DNA of 47,749 nucleotides from Akkermansiaceae bacterium. GTDB taxonomy: Bacteria; Verrucomicrobiota; Verrucomicrobiia; Verrucomicrobiales; Akkermansiaceae. The position numbers and the translations under genes were made by a program. Every line of letters starts with the position of its first letter. Position 1 is the stretch's first letter. The stretch covers positions 1 to 47,749 of the forward strand of contig JABDRB010000001.1 of assembly GCA_013041925.1 (NCBI GenBank), written 5' to 3'. Shown here in pieces: positions 16,305-25,521 of this stretch. A model generated the notes under the pieces. That model was given only the letters and a program-made list of their open reading frames with translations, was not told the DNA's origin and ran no database searches.

Positions 16305-17771
16305 TTAGCCTTGAAGCTCATGTTGATAAGCGGCGGTCGACGTCGCGCCCTGGTCGTCCAGCGCTTCCTTATCGTCGTGGTGTGGATCACTCTCAGGCAG
16401 AGTCCATTTCACCTCGGCAATGTTGATGCAGGGGAGGAATCTGAGGAACAGGAGGAACAAGGTGAGAAACAGCCCGATGGTGCCGACGTAGGTCATGATA
16501 TCCACCCAGCTCGGGTTGTAGTATTTCCAGTCGCCTGGCAGCCACATCCGCGGCAGCGTGGTGACAATGATGACAAATCGCTCAAACCACATACCTGCGT
16601 TCACACACATGCAGACGGCCATCACAATCCACAGGTTTTCGCGGCAATACTTAAACCAGAATAACTGCGGGGAGAGCACGTTGCACGACATCATCGCGAG
16701 ATACGCCCACCAATACGGGCCGGCGATTCGATAGAAAAATGCGGCACCCTCAAACTTGGCACCCGAGTAAAATGCGACAAAGAGCTCCATCAAATACGCG
16801 TATCCGACGATGGTTCCGGTCAAGAGAATGATCTTGGTCATGTTCTCGATGTGCTTCATCGTGATCAGATCGTGCAGCCCATAGATGAAACGCGCTGGGA
16901 TCATGATGGTCAACACCATCGCAAATCCACCAAACACAGCACCCGCAACAAAGTAGGGTGGGAAAATCGTGGTGTGCCAACCCGGCACCACCGAGGTGGC
17001 AAAGTCAAACGAGACCACCGAGTGCACTGAGAGCACCAGCGGGGTGGAAAGGGCAGCAAGCAGGAGGTAAGCGACTTCGTAGTGACTCCACTGACGGTTT
17101 CCGCCACGCCATCCGAGCGAGAAGATGCCGTAAAGAAGTTTACGCAGGCCGGGCTTCGCGCGGTCCCGGATGGTGGCAAGATCGGGAACCATTCCGAGGT
17201 ACCAGAAAATCAGGGAGATTGTAAAGTAGGTGGAAATGGCAAACACGTCCCAGAGCAGCGGCGACTTAAAGTTTTGCCAGATCGCATTCGCATTCGGGAT
17301 TGGAGCAAGAAACCAAACCATCCAAATACGGCCGACGTGGAACATCGGATAAATACCGGCACAGACCACCGCAAAGATCGTCATCGCCTCGGCTGCTCGG
17401 TTAATCGACGTTCGCCAGTTCTGGCGCGTCAGGAAAAGGACTGCCGAAATCAGCGTGCCAGCATGTCCAATACCAATCCAGAACACGAAGTTCACAATCG
17501 GCCACCCCCACATCGCGCGGTTGCTGTTACCCCAAACACCAACACCAGTGGACACAAGGTAAAAAAGACCTCCTCCTACACCCACAATGGCAATGATCAC
17601 ACTCGGAATAAAAAGCATCCACCAAATCGCAGGTTGCTTGTTTTCCAAAATGCCACAGATGCGCTCTGTAATCCAGTTATAGGAACGGTCGTTGAGAATC
17701 AGCTTCTCACGCTCCATGACAGGAATCACGGGCTTGTTTGGGTCTTTTTCTATAGTCGTTTCGTGCGACAT
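16305..17771 (-). CDS. actC: Alternative complex III quinol-binding subunit ActC
   Basis: NrfD/PsrC-family membrane protein, about ten helices and 488 residues. In solved ActC structures this subunit carries the quinol-oxidation site on the periplasmic side. Family-typical segments include [20 protein letters not shown] (residues about 85-105) and [11 protein letters not shown]. The histidine of GHAGT and aspartate/arginine positions near the quinol pocket appear retained. The gap to actB is 129 bp, the largest inside the act unit, and contains a CAGAAT/ATTCTG hairpin (17807-17824) without a T-tract on the coding strand. Confidence 0.94.
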   Translation of the reverse strand: MSHETTIEKDPNKPVIPVMEREKLILNDRSYNWITERICGILENKQPAIWWMLFIPSVIIAIVGVGGGLFYLVSTGVGVWGNSNRAMWGWPIVNFVFWIGIGHAGTLISAVLFLTRQNWRTSINRAAEAMTIFAVVCAGIYPMFHVGRIWMVWFLAPIPNANAIWQNFKSPLLWDVFAISTYFTISLIFWYLGMVPDLATIRDRAKPGLRKLLYGIFSLGWRGGNRQWSHYEVAYLLLAALSTPLVLSVHSVVSFDFATSVVPGWHTTIFPPYFVAGAVFGGFAMVLTIMIPARFIYGLHDLITMKHIENMTKIILLTGTIVGYAYLMELFVAFYSGAKFEGAAFFYRIAGPYWWAYLAMMSCNVLSPQLFWFKYCRENLWIVMAVCMCVNAGMWFERFVIIVTTLPRMWLPGDWKYYNPSWVDIMTYVGTIGLFLTLFLLFLRFLPCINIAEVKWTLPESDPHHDDKEALDDQGATSTAAYQHELQG

Positions 17772-17900
17772 GGTTTGTTGTTTTTTGACAGATTTTCCAG
17801 ACGACTCAGAATGTTAAAATTCTGTTTCTTCTGGGTGATCCGTGGTTGAAAGTTGCTAGAGTGAGTTGATATCTTAATGCTTGCCGGTGATGCCGTCAGC

Positions 17901-20900
17901 TTAGTGCATCGTTATTGTTGCGCGCCCGACCCCTTTGGCATCAGGCATCGCCGGATTCGGGTTTTTAACCCGCGCAAGGTAAGAGGTGCGTGGCAGCGTG
18001 CCAATGTAGTTGAGCAGATCGTAAGCACGATTCAGAATCGGCTTGTTGTCCTCGCTCTTGATCCGGCGGATGACCGACTTCGGATCCATCAGGTTACCAA
18101 AGACAATCGCACCCGACGGGCAGGCGTCCTGACAGGCTGACGTGACGCTGTCCGTCTTCGGACGCAATTCACTGTCAGCAATCTTCACATCAGCGGACGG
18201 CACGCCAAGGCGGGTCACCTTTTTCTTAAAGTTGGCTTTCACCTTCCCTTTGGCCGATTGAATGCGCTGCACGCAGTAGGTGCATTTCTCGATCACACCG
18301 CGCATACGGACGGTGACGTTCGGGTTGCGTTGGAGGCTGGGAGCCTCGCCAACCGCGGTCTTACCCGCAGGCCCTTTGTAGAGGTTTTTCTCGATGAGGG
18401 GGTTGCGTTTATTGTAATCGAAGAAATTGAATCGACGCGCTTTGTAGGGGCAGTTACTGGCGCAGTATCGGGTTCCGATACAGCGGTTATAGGCCATCGT
18501 ATTCAGGCCGTCTTCTGAGTGCACGGTTGCATTCACCGGGCAAACCGTTTCACAGGGTGCCGCCTCGCAGTGTTGGCAAGCAACCGGCTGAGGGATCATC
18601 TCGGGATTGTCCTCATCGAAGATCGGGTCTCCATGGCTATCGACTAGCTTGTGGCCTTTGTCATCGTATGTTTCCTTAGCCGCAAAGTAGCGATCCATGC
18701 GGATCCAGTGCATTTCACGTCCTATGGCGACTTGCTCTTTACCCACGACGGGGATGTTGTTTTCAGCCTGACAGGCAACGAGGCAGGCATTACAACCGAT
18801 GCAGTTGTTTAGGTCGATCGTCATCGCCCATTGTTGACGCTCGTCAAACAGGTGCTTGTCGGCTCTCGCTTTATCGTGCCAGGTAGACGACCCCTGTGGC
18901 TTGTATAGCGAGATGTTTTCCGGGGCGTGTGAGTCCATGCCCTGTTTTTTCACCCCCTCAAGTTGCTGCGCAAAATCTTTGCCGTGACCATGGCTGGCAT
19001 CGGTCGACTCCGTGGAAATTTCACGGGCGAGCGCGCGGCCATACATTGCGTGGTGCTCTTGGGTCATGGCGATGGAATAACGTTTCTTGACGTCTTCCGC
19101 CTTGGCACCGGTCGCTAGGTAGGGTGTTTCCGCCTTACGTAGGGAGTAGGCATTAAACCCTCGGTTCACACTGACCACGCTGACGTCTTTTTCATTGAAT
19201 GGGCCACGTTTTAGTTCGTCGTGTTGGTCAAACCCTTGTCCGTATCCCAACGAAAGCGATACCACGTTTTCAGCATGACCAAATCCAATCATGATCGGCA
19301 CTTCAAGCGACTGACCATTCACGGTGAGTTTGACCATCGGGTTGGTGTGATCCCTGCCCTCCTTATCCTGGGGGTGGGCACCCGCATTTTTTTCGACATC
19401 GAGCAAACCGTAGATTTTCCCGGACGGCTCGAGCTTGAGGATGGCATCGTAAACACCCATTTCCTTGGCCGTCTTCGGTGAAACCATCGCGACGTTGTCC
19501 CAGCAAACTTTGCTGATGGGATCCGGGGCTTCCTGAAGCCAGGCATTGTTTGCATAGCGACCGTCATAGAGCGATCCATCGGTCGAGAAGATCACCTCAA
19601 GGCTGTCAAGCGTCGGCGCCTTTGGTACCTCGATTGTGATCGGCCCGACACCTTTCGGCGACGCTGCGGCATAGGTGGATTTTTTCCAGAATCCGTCACG
19701 GAGGACTTGCAGCCAGCTCTTGGTCGAATCGTCGGCCAAGGTCGAGAACGTCGCACGAACTGCATCGTACGATGGGGATGTTTTTTCGCCATCCTTGGCG
19801 GAGTCAAACAACTGGCCATCCAGGACAGCCAGTAAGAGGTCGAGCTCAGACACACCATTGTAAAGTGGTAAAATCATCGGCTGCACGACCGTGTAGGATC
19901 CGTGCGCAGAGCGTGCATCACTCCAGCTCTCAAGGAAATGAGCGGCGGGCACATGCCAATCGGCAGCGTGAGCAGATGCGTCATTGCGCAGGCCGAGGTG
20001 CACCACGGTGGTGCTCTCAGCCGCAGCCGCAAAATCAGGAGCATCGTAAACCGGGTTGGCCGGCGTTAGGAGAATGAGGGCATCCAGTTGTTTGGCATTC
20101 AGCGCCTTCTTAAGCGCGTCCATATCACCGTATTCGCCACGCTCGGTGAGAACCGGTTTCAGAGTCTTGCTGTAATTGCCAAGTGCTGTGTTGATGGCGA
20201 TGCAAATATCTTGCAGCTCCCTGCTCTGGCGAGATCCTGCGAGCACAACCGACTTGCCGGCATTCGCCTTGAGGTCTTTCGCGCACTCGAGCGCCCACTT
20301 GGTCTGCTCGGCGGTAAGAGACGGGCCGCTCGTGACGGTCACCGAGGCGCCAAGGTGATTGGCAATGGCCGCGGCGATGGCGGGAATCTGACTCGGGGCG
20401 ATACGCATCCGGTGGTCTGCCATGCCCCCCGTGAGGCTAAACCCACCTTCGACGACGTAGAGGCGATTCATCGCGTTCTTGTCTGCCTTTTTGGTGTAAT
20501 CAGCTCCTTCGATAAAGCGGTTTTTGTAAAACCCGCTGACCGGCCCTTGCTGGTCGAGCTCAAGAAAATCACTGTCTAAGGAAAGCACCACCTTGGCCGT
20601 GGAAAAATCGGCAACCACATCCACACCCGCACCAAATGCGGCGGCATGGGCTTGCTTGCGATCTTCACCCGTCAGGGGCTCATAACTAAAGAACTTCGCA
20701 CCTGAGAACTTCGCCTTAAGGTCTTTGACAAGGCGACTCCGGGTTGGCGACTCATCTTCACCGAAGACAAATCCGATCGCGGCGTCAGGCTTGGCGATCT
20801 CAGCGAGTGCGGCTTCAAACTCGACTCGGGATTTCTTTTCCCCCTTGGCTAAAAACTCACGGGACCGCGCCGGGTCATACATGTCCAGGATCGACGCCTG

Positions 20901-21335
20901 GGTAAAGGAATCCGTGCCCGCACGCTTTTGAAATAGCTTGTTCGGCTCCAGCTTCGTCGGCCGACCGTCGTGGGTCGTTACCACCAAGGGCACCGCACCG
21001 CCGGCACGCGGCATCGAGGTCGCATAGTGAAGTGGCTTTCCGGGCACGCTCCACTCAGGGGACTCGGTAAAGGGGACAATCAAGCTCTCAGGGCGCCGGC
21101 AGGCAGCAAGCCCCATACCGGCAAGTGCCGAGGAGGCCCCCATCAGCTTCATGAATGAACGACGAGAAACTTCGCGTTCCTCCTCCGTCTCCATCTGGGA
21201 TGATCCCTCGACAAATTCACGGTCGAGCGCGTCTTGAAAGCGTTCTGTGCTTTCTAGTTCGCCGAGGCTACGCCAGATTTTGGTTCCTCCCTGGTTCACA
21301 GGGGTCTCTGGCTGGTTGGTCTTCCGATTGCTCAT
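17901..21335 (-). CDS. actB: Alternative complex III ActB (molybdopterin-like and iron-sulfur fusion)
   Basis: A 1144-residue fused subunit. A twin-arginine signal (SRRSFMKLMGASSALAGMG, about residues 57-75) is followed by a molybdopterin-oxidoreductase-like domain (about 90-800), which in this family has lost the cofactor. Residues 835-1144 form an iron-sulfur domain with four cysteine groups: CIGCNACLVAC near 845, CQHCEAAPCETVCP near 920, CIGTRYCASNCP near 952, and CTYCVQRI near 1018 with CQDACPSGAI. This is the usual three [4Fe-4S] plus one [3Fe-4S] set. It relays electrons from the ActC quinol site to the ActA haems. Its order and length match known ActB. Confidence 0.95.
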   Translation of the reverse strand: MSNRKTNQPETPVNQGGTKIWRSLGELESTERFQDALDREFVEGSSQMETEEEREVSRRSFMKLMGASSALAGMGLAACRRPESLIVPFTESPEWSVPGKPLHYATSMPRAGGAVPLVVTTHDGRPTKLEPNKLFQKRAGTDSFTQASILDMYDPARSREFLAKGEKKSRVEFEAALAEIAKPDAAIGFVFGEDESPTRSRLVKDLKAKFSGAKFFSYEPLTGEDRKQAHAAAFGAGVDVVADFSTAKVVLSLDSDFLELDQQGPVSGFYKNRFIEGADYTKKADKNAMNRLYVVEGGFSLTGGMADHRMRIAPSQIPAIAAAIANHLGASVTVTSGPSLTAEQTKWALECAKDLKANAGKSVVLAGSRQSRELQDICIAINTALGNYSKTLKPVLTERGEYGDMDALKKALNAKQLDALILLTPANPVYDAPDFAAAAESTTVVHLGLRNDASAHAADWHVPAAHFLESWSDARSAHGSYTVVQPMILPLYNGVSELDLLLAVLDGQLFDSAKDGEKTSPSYDAVRATFSTLADDSTKSWLQVLRDGFWKKSTYAAASPKGVGPITIEVPKAPTLDSLEVIFSTDGSLYDGRYANNAWLQEAPDPISKVCWDNVAMVSPKTAKEMGVYDAILKLEPSGKIYGLLDVEKNAGAHPQDKEGRDHTNPMVKLTVNGQSLEVPIMIGFGHAENVVSLSLGYGQGFDQHDELKRGPFNEKDVSVVSVNRGFNAYSLRKAETPYLATGAKAEDVKKRYSIAMTQEHHAMYGRALAREISTESTDASHGHGKDFAQQLEGVKKQGMDSHAPENISLYKPQGSSTWHDKARADKHLFDERQQWAMTIDLNNCIGCNACLVACQAENNIPVVGKEQVAIGREMHWIRMDRYFAAKETYDDKGHKLVDSHGDPIFDEDNPEMIPQPVACQHCEAAPCETVCPVNATVHSEDGLNTMAYNRCIGTRYCASNCPYKARRFNFFDYNKRNPLIEKNLYKGPAGKTAVGEAPSLQRNPNVTVRMRGVIEKCTYCVQRIQSAKGKVKANFKKKVTRLGVPSADVKIADSELRPKTDSVTSACQDACPSGAIVFGNLMDPKSVIRRIKSEDNKPILNRAYDLLNYIGTLPRTSYLARVKNPNPAMPDAKGVGRATITMH

Positions 21336-21392
21336 GTGCTTGATAGGAAATAGATAGGATATTGGGAAAATAGGGTCGTCGACGCCGAACGA

Positions 21393-22121
21393 TTATCGGT
21401 GACAGGTGGCGCAGCTCTCTTTCGGGTGGATGCTCCAATTCTTTTTAAGAAGTTCGCCAAACTCTTTCTGGGTGGTGACACGCTCACCCTTCTCGTTTTT
21501 GATCTCGTTCTTCGCCAAGTATTCCTCGGCATCGTAATCAAGGTTGTAGACCTCTTCGAGTGGGCGCAGGTGCAACTCGGGCTGACGGTGACAATCGAGA
21601 CAGAAGGCCATACTCAAGTCCTTGGCGTGGTATACCTTACGCATCTTATTGATGTCGCCATGGCAGGACTTACAAGATACCCCACGGTTTACGTGCGCAG
21701 AGTGATCAAAGTAAACATAATCCGGTGACTTGTGAATACGCACCCACTTCAGTGGCTTCTTCTCCGCTCCTTCAATCGGAACATGATCTTCATCCACTCC
21801 CATGGCAGCACGCAGCGGCGCCAGCTTCGGGTTGCCCTTCTGCACATGCTGGTGGCAATTCCAACACGTATTCGCCGTCGGTATCCCCGCACTCGGCGAC
21901 TTGTCCACCGAGCTGTGACAATAACGACAGTCAATCCCCAGCTGATCGACATGCAAGGCATGATCATACCCGATCGGCTGATCCGGCTCGTAGCCCACGC
22001 GCTGGGCCTTCGGGGTGGCATAGTACGCAAAGGCTGCTGCCAGCCCTAATACTACAAAAATCACACATACCACTATCTTAAGTGGTAGTAAATTGGTCCA
22101 TCGCGGGAAAAAATTAGCCAT
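21393..22121 (-). CDS. actA: Alternative complex III pentaheme cytochrome ActA
   Basis: A 242-residue pentaheme cytochrome c, first gene of the complex III unit. An N-terminal helix (about residues 14-33) anchors it in the membrane. Five CxxCH sites are visible: CRYCH 65-69, CWNCH 86-90, CKSCH 150-154, CLDCH 174-178 and CATCH 237-241, the last next to the C-terminus. Extra histidines (DHALH, FDHSAH) provide distal ligands as expected in this family. ActA forms an electron wire with ActE and the ActB clusters. Upstream is a divergent intergenic region with its candidate promoter. Confidence 0.95.
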   Translation of the reverse strand: MANFFPRWTNLLPLKIVVCVIFVVLGLAAAFAYYATPKAQRVGYEPDQPIGYDHALHVDQLGIDCRYCHSSVDKSPSAGIPTANTCWNCHQHVQKGNPKLAPLRAAMGVDEDHVPIEGAEKKPLKWVRIHKSPDYVYFDHSAHVNRGVSCKSCHGDINKMRKVYHAKDLSMAFCLDCHRQPELHLRPLEEVYNLDYDAEEYLAKNEIKNEKGERVTTQKEFGELLKKNWSIHPKESCATCHR

Positions 22122-22154
22122 GTCGTCCCGCGGTTTCTAGGGCGAATCAAAAAT

Positions 22155-22183
22155 TTCACAAGAAAAATTTGTAAGATTTTCAA
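22155..22183 (-). promoter_or_regulatory. Candidate sigma70-type promoter for the act operon
   Basis: Minus strand TTGAAA (22183-22178), 17-bp AT-rich spacer, then TGTGAA (22160-22155), ending about 33 bp before the actA ATG. The -35 is good and the -10 weak. Prediction by eye only. Confidence 0.3.
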
Positions 22184-22211
22184 GGTGATTCACGTGTGTC
22201 TTTGCACCACC

Positions 22212-22225
22212 TGACCGATAGGTCA
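22212..22225. promoter_or_regulatory. Inverted repeat, candidate operator upstream of actA
   Basis: Perfect inverted repeat TGACC-gata-GGTCA, about 30 bp upstream of the candidate act -35. Position and symmetry suggest a regulator site. No cognate regulator gene is in the window. Confidence 0.3.
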
Positions 22226-22345
22226 CCTCGCCATAACCCTTCACCTGTAAGGCTTTGATGGATTAGAACCCAGCTGATGATCGTTTGTCCTCTGCCTCGA
22301 CCGCACAAGATCACACTCCCACATTACGCTCATCCCGTTTGACAA

Positions 22346-22392
22346 ATTTCAAAAAGAGGTGGGGGTCGAAATCCGCTCCCACCCCCCACCTC
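22346..22392 (-). terminator. Terminator-like GC-rich hairpin in the divergent promoter region
   Basis: A perfect 10-bp stem (GAGGTGGGGG at 22356-22365 with CCCCCACCTC at 22383-22392, 17-nt loop). On the minus strand it is followed at once by a T-rich run (complement of aaaaa at 22351-22355). No minus-strand gene ends here, so it may block antisense read-through into actA, or it may act as a 5' leader structure of the plus-strand gene. Confidence 0.4.
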
Positions 22393-22458
22393 GAGCAGCC
22401 CAAAAAACCTGACTCATTCCCTTGCCACCCTCCTGCATCACCGCCTAGTTTCCTATTC

Positions 22459-23646
22459 ATGCAACGACCTCAGATCATCGCCCATCTCATCATCAGCTGC
22501 CTCACACTCTGCACCGCAACCACGCTACCTGCAGCCACTGGGGAGGACGCACGACTGAAACAACTCGATGCTTACTGGGCCGAAGTGTCGCGATCTGTCC
22601 GCGAGGGCGACTTCCAAGGCTACAAGGCCACCTGCCACCCAAAGGCCGTCATCGTCTCCATCAGCAAAATGAACAGCACGCCCCTTTCGGTCGCTCTGGC
22701 ACGCTGGGAAAAAGACTTCACCGAAACCAAGTCAGGAAAAGTCAAAGCCAGCGTGCAATTTAGGTTTTCCCAACGGCTGGGTGACGAAACCACCGCCCAC
22801 GAAACCGGCATGTTCTGCTACACCTCCACCGACACCCAAGGCAAACGCATCGAGGATTTCCTTCACTTCGAGGCGTTGCTGGTCAAACGTCACGATGGAT
22901 GGAAAATTCTGATGGAATACCAAAAAACCAAGGGGACCAAGGATGAGTGGGCAACCCTTGCGGAAAAACCCAGCCAAAAACCCGCCAAAATCGGCTGGAT
23001 CCAACCAGTTGTCCAAAACATCGAAGGATGGTCGGTTCATATCGACCCTCAGTTACTCAGCGGCGGGGCGCACCATGAGGAAGGCCAGAAAGCCATCGCC
23101 ATCCTCCGGAACCACCTGCAGCGCATCGCTATCCTCGTCCCCCAAAAGCCCCTCAAACAATTAAGAAAGTTAGGGATCTGGCTGGAACACGCCCACCCTG
23201 AGTTAGCCTCGATGCAATATCACCCTGGTGCGCAATGGCTCATCGACAAGGGTTACGACCCAAAACTCAACAAGATGGTGCACATCCCACGCGCCGCTCA
23301 GCTCTTTTCACGCCAACAGATGCTCAAACACCCCGCCGTCATCCTACACGAACTGGCCCATGCCTATCACGATCAGGTGCTCGACTTCAAGCACCCCGGA
23401 ATCCTCAAGGCCTACCAATCGGCCATGACCGCCGGCCAATACGAGAAGGTGCTGCTTTTTAACGGAGATCATGTCCGCCACTACGCAACCACCGACCACA
23501 AGGAGTATTTCGCCGAGGCCACCGAGTCCTATTTCTATCGAAACGATTTCTTCCCCTTTGTGGCCGCGGAGCTCAAAAGGCACGACCCCACTGCCTACGC
23601 TCTGATGCAGCAGGTCTGGGGCGCTCTGGATAATTCACCCAAATAA
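22459..23646 (+). CDS. Secreted protein: NTF2-like domain plus HExxH zinc metallopeptidase domain
   Basis: A 395-residue protein starting at ATG 22459 with a signal peptide (MQRPQIIAHLIIS...LPAATG). Residues about 30-150 resemble a SnoaL/NTF2-like (DUF4440-type) fold (LDAYWAEVSRSVREGDFQGY ... KRHDGWKILMEYQK). The C-terminal half has a zincin motif, HELAHAYHD (about residue 300), and a downstream glutamate helix EYFAEATESYFYRNDFFPF, the arrangement of anthrax lethal-factor-like and related peptidases. The preceding segment (LGIWLEHAHPELASMQYHPG) is typical of secreted zincins of this kind. It is divergent from actA and convergent with the SASA esterase. The substrate is unknown. Confidence 0.8.
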   Translation: MQRPQIIAHLIISCLTLCTATTLPAATGEDARLKQLDAYWAEVSRSVREGDFQGYKATCHPKAVIVSISKMNSTPLSVALARWEKDFTETKSGKVKASVQFRFSQRLGDETTAHETGMFCYTSTDTQGKRIEDFLHFEALLVKRHDGWKILMEYQKTKGTKDEWATLAEKPSQKPAKIGWIQPVVQNIEGWSVHIDPQLLSGGAHHEEGQKAIAILRNHLQRIAILVPQKPLKQLRKLGIWLEHAHPELASMQYHPGAQWLIDKGYDPKLNKMVHIPRAAQLFSRQQMLKHPAVILHELAHAYHDQVLDFKHPGILKAYQSAMTAGQYEKVLLFNGDHVRHYATTDHKEYFAEATESYFYRNDFFPFVAAELKRHDPTAYALMQQVWGALDNSPK

Positions 23647-23705
23647 TCCAACACCGATTAACCACCCACGGCGGCGATTCCACCAACGAGGAAAATGCGT
23701 TGGTA

Positions 23706-25154
23706 TTATTTCTTGCTCTCGACCATCGCCTTACCCATCGCTTCACCAACGAGCATGTAAGTCTCTGCATTGCCATTGTAGTGAAACCCTTGATTCCGTG
23801 GTGAGATCTCTGGCACGCGATAGAAATCGCGGATATCAACCGACTTTACTGTGCCATTCATCTCCGGATGTTTGGCGGGATCTCCCACATTCATCTGTGC
23901 TTTGAAAATGGTATCGGCACTGCTGCCTGGCTCCCAGGTCTTGCCACCACCAAATCCGACGGTGGCCACCACGAACGGGGCACCGGGCGCATCAAATGCT
24001 TTGCGTAGCGTCTGGATCAGCTGCACGAGGTTCTCCTCATACTTCGTCGCCGCGAGGCCTGCTTTGCCCACACCTTGCTCGCCACCATCCTTGTGGCCCT
24101 GCCACCAACCAAAGCCGGCGATCTCGTAGCCACGCCCTTTCCACTGAGGGAATTCCTTGTCAAAATGGGCCAACACCGCCTTGGCTGCATCAAAGCATTC
24201 GTCGTATTGCTTTCCGGCATACCAATTAATGGGCTCCGGCTTGGTGCCCTTTTCCCATCGATTGGGAGACTGCTTGTAACCCGCATACACCCATGTGATG
24301 CCGTCCTCATCGGTGTGCTCGTAGCCCTTGGAACCTGGTGGCAGAAAATCCCATGACAGCGAACGATTCCCTTGGCTGGCTTTGAGAATAAGCACCGGCG
24401 CATCGTGATGGTTGCCGACCACGTGTCCAAATCCGAGTTCCGGTCCGATGCTGTTATTCGAAGCACCGCAGCCGATGTTCAGCCACTTGTCGGCCGTGGC
24501 GGTGACCACTCCTTTATAATAGACATCTTTGCGCGGGACAAAGTTCCCTTGATCGTCGACGAGATGCTTGAATTTCCCGTCGTAATTGACCACCGACTTC
24601 AGAGTGCCTGGGATGTCCTGCCGTGCATACCAGCCCAACCCATTCGCTTGATTGTTTAGGTAAGTAACCTTGAAAGGGACCTTCTTCCCACCCTCCAGCT
24701 TGATCGGTGTGTGCACGGCTTTTCCGCTCGGCTCCTTGCGATAAACCTCCTGGCCAGCAACCACCATGATGTTTTCAGCCGAAGCACCATAACCCGGACG
24801 AAACTCGTAAACTCCACGATCAGGCATTTCAATTTGACCACGGACAACGTGAACGCCTCCTTCCGGATATGGGGTGGGCTTCACTCCACCAAAACTTTCA
24901 AGCTTGTGACTCTCACTCGCCTCCAACGTGTCGTAGTCGATCGAGGCGTCAGGTTTCCCAGAGTAAATCGAGAGCACCGGGTCGCTAAACTCCTTTCCCC
25001 AGCGACTGCCACCGCCGTCAACCTGGCCGATGCCCACCATATTCGACTGGCCAGATAAGATATAAACTTGAACAGGGGCGGGATCCGCAAGCGTGGATGG
25101 ACTCGCGAGCAAGCCCACCAGCAGCGGCAGGAGGGAGGTGATGTGTCGTTTCAT
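23706..25154 (-). CDS. Secreted SASA-family carbohydrate esterase (sialate O-acetylesterase-like)
   Basis: A 482-residue SGNH/SASA-family esterase, start at ATG 25154 with a signal peptide (MKRHITSLLPLLVGLLASPS). Block I is YILSGQSNMVGIG with the nucleophile serine. The conserved WWQGHKDGG block and the C-terminal HYNGNAETYMLVGEAMG histidine block complete the site. Between block I and the GPELGFGHVVG block lies an added segment of about 110 residues (from about GGVKPTPYPEGG to GTLKSVV) that looks like a beta-rich domain. Family members remove acetyl groups from glycans, suggesting polysaccharide degradation outside the cytoplasm. The longer open frame to 25250 adds 32 residues with no family character. 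Confidence 0.85.
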   Translation of the reverse strand: MKRHITSLLPLLVGLLASPSTLADPAPVQVYILSGQSNMVGIGQVDGGGSRWGKEFSDPVLSIYSGKPDASIDYDTLEASESHKLESFGGVKPTPYPEGGVHVVRGQIEMPDRGVYEFRPGYGASAENIMVVAGQEVYRKEPSGKAVHTPIKLEGGKKVPFKVTYLNNQANGLGWYARQDIPGTLKSVVNYDGKFKHLVDDQGNFVPRKDVYYKGVVTATADKWLNIGCGASNNSIGPELGFGHVVGNHHDAPVLILKASQGNRSLSWDFLPPGSKGYEHTDEDGITWVYAGYKQSPNRWEKGTKPEPINWYAGKQYDECFDAAKAVLAHFDKEFPQWKGRGYEIAGFGWWQGHKDGGEQGVGKAGLAATKYEENLVQLIQTLRKAFDAPGAPFVVATVGFGGGKTWEPGSSADTIFKAQMNVGDPAKHPEMNGTVKSVDIRDFYRVPEISPRNQGFHYNGNAETYMLVGEAMGKAMVESKK

Positions 25155-25521
25155 AGGTGCAGGAATGATGATCGATCGCATGCCGTTTGCGTAAATGTTG
25201 CTCACACAGACAAACGACGATCCATCACGATAATTATAGGTTCCATTCATTTACGGGTCCCATTCAAAATCCTTTCATCATCGATACGAAATGAGCCACT
25301 CCCGCTTCACGCGTTAGCCACCTTTGATGACAAAATAACTCCACCCACAAGCGACTCTGAATACACGACGTGTCACTCCTTGACCTCCGCCGAGATGCAA
25401 ATGACTGATCGATTTCCGGTCAATACGTGACCCATTTATTAATAATAGTTTGGTTTCAGGTTGCTCTTTTTTGTTTTTTTTGAAATAATGAAGACAATCT
25501 AGAAAATTACCCCGCCCCCCC
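25155..25521. other. Intergenic region before the PEP-CTERM gene
   Basis: A 367-bp divergent region between the esterase and the PEP-CTERM gene. The part near 25430-25500 is AT-rich with T-tracts and is the likely promoter region. Immediately before the PEP-CTERM ATG is a run of seven C residues and no purine-rich ribosome-binding site. No small ORF or RNA was recognised. Confidence 0.5.

Larger units (their letters stand above)
22122..22458. other. Divergent intergenic region between actA and the zincin gene
   Basis: A 337-bp non-coding stretch carrying the act promoter region on the minus strand, an inverted repeat at 22212-22225 and a long GC-rich hairpin at 22346-22392. An open frame runs from 22285 into the plus-strand gene, but its residues are low-complexity (Ser/Thr/Pro/Lys) and precede an obvious signal peptide, so I treat it as non-coding. 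Confidence 0.5.

Noticed and set aside
22285-22458. N-terminal extension of the zincin gene to an upstream ATG
   Set aside because: Extra residues are low complexity and precede a clear signal peptide at ATG 22459.
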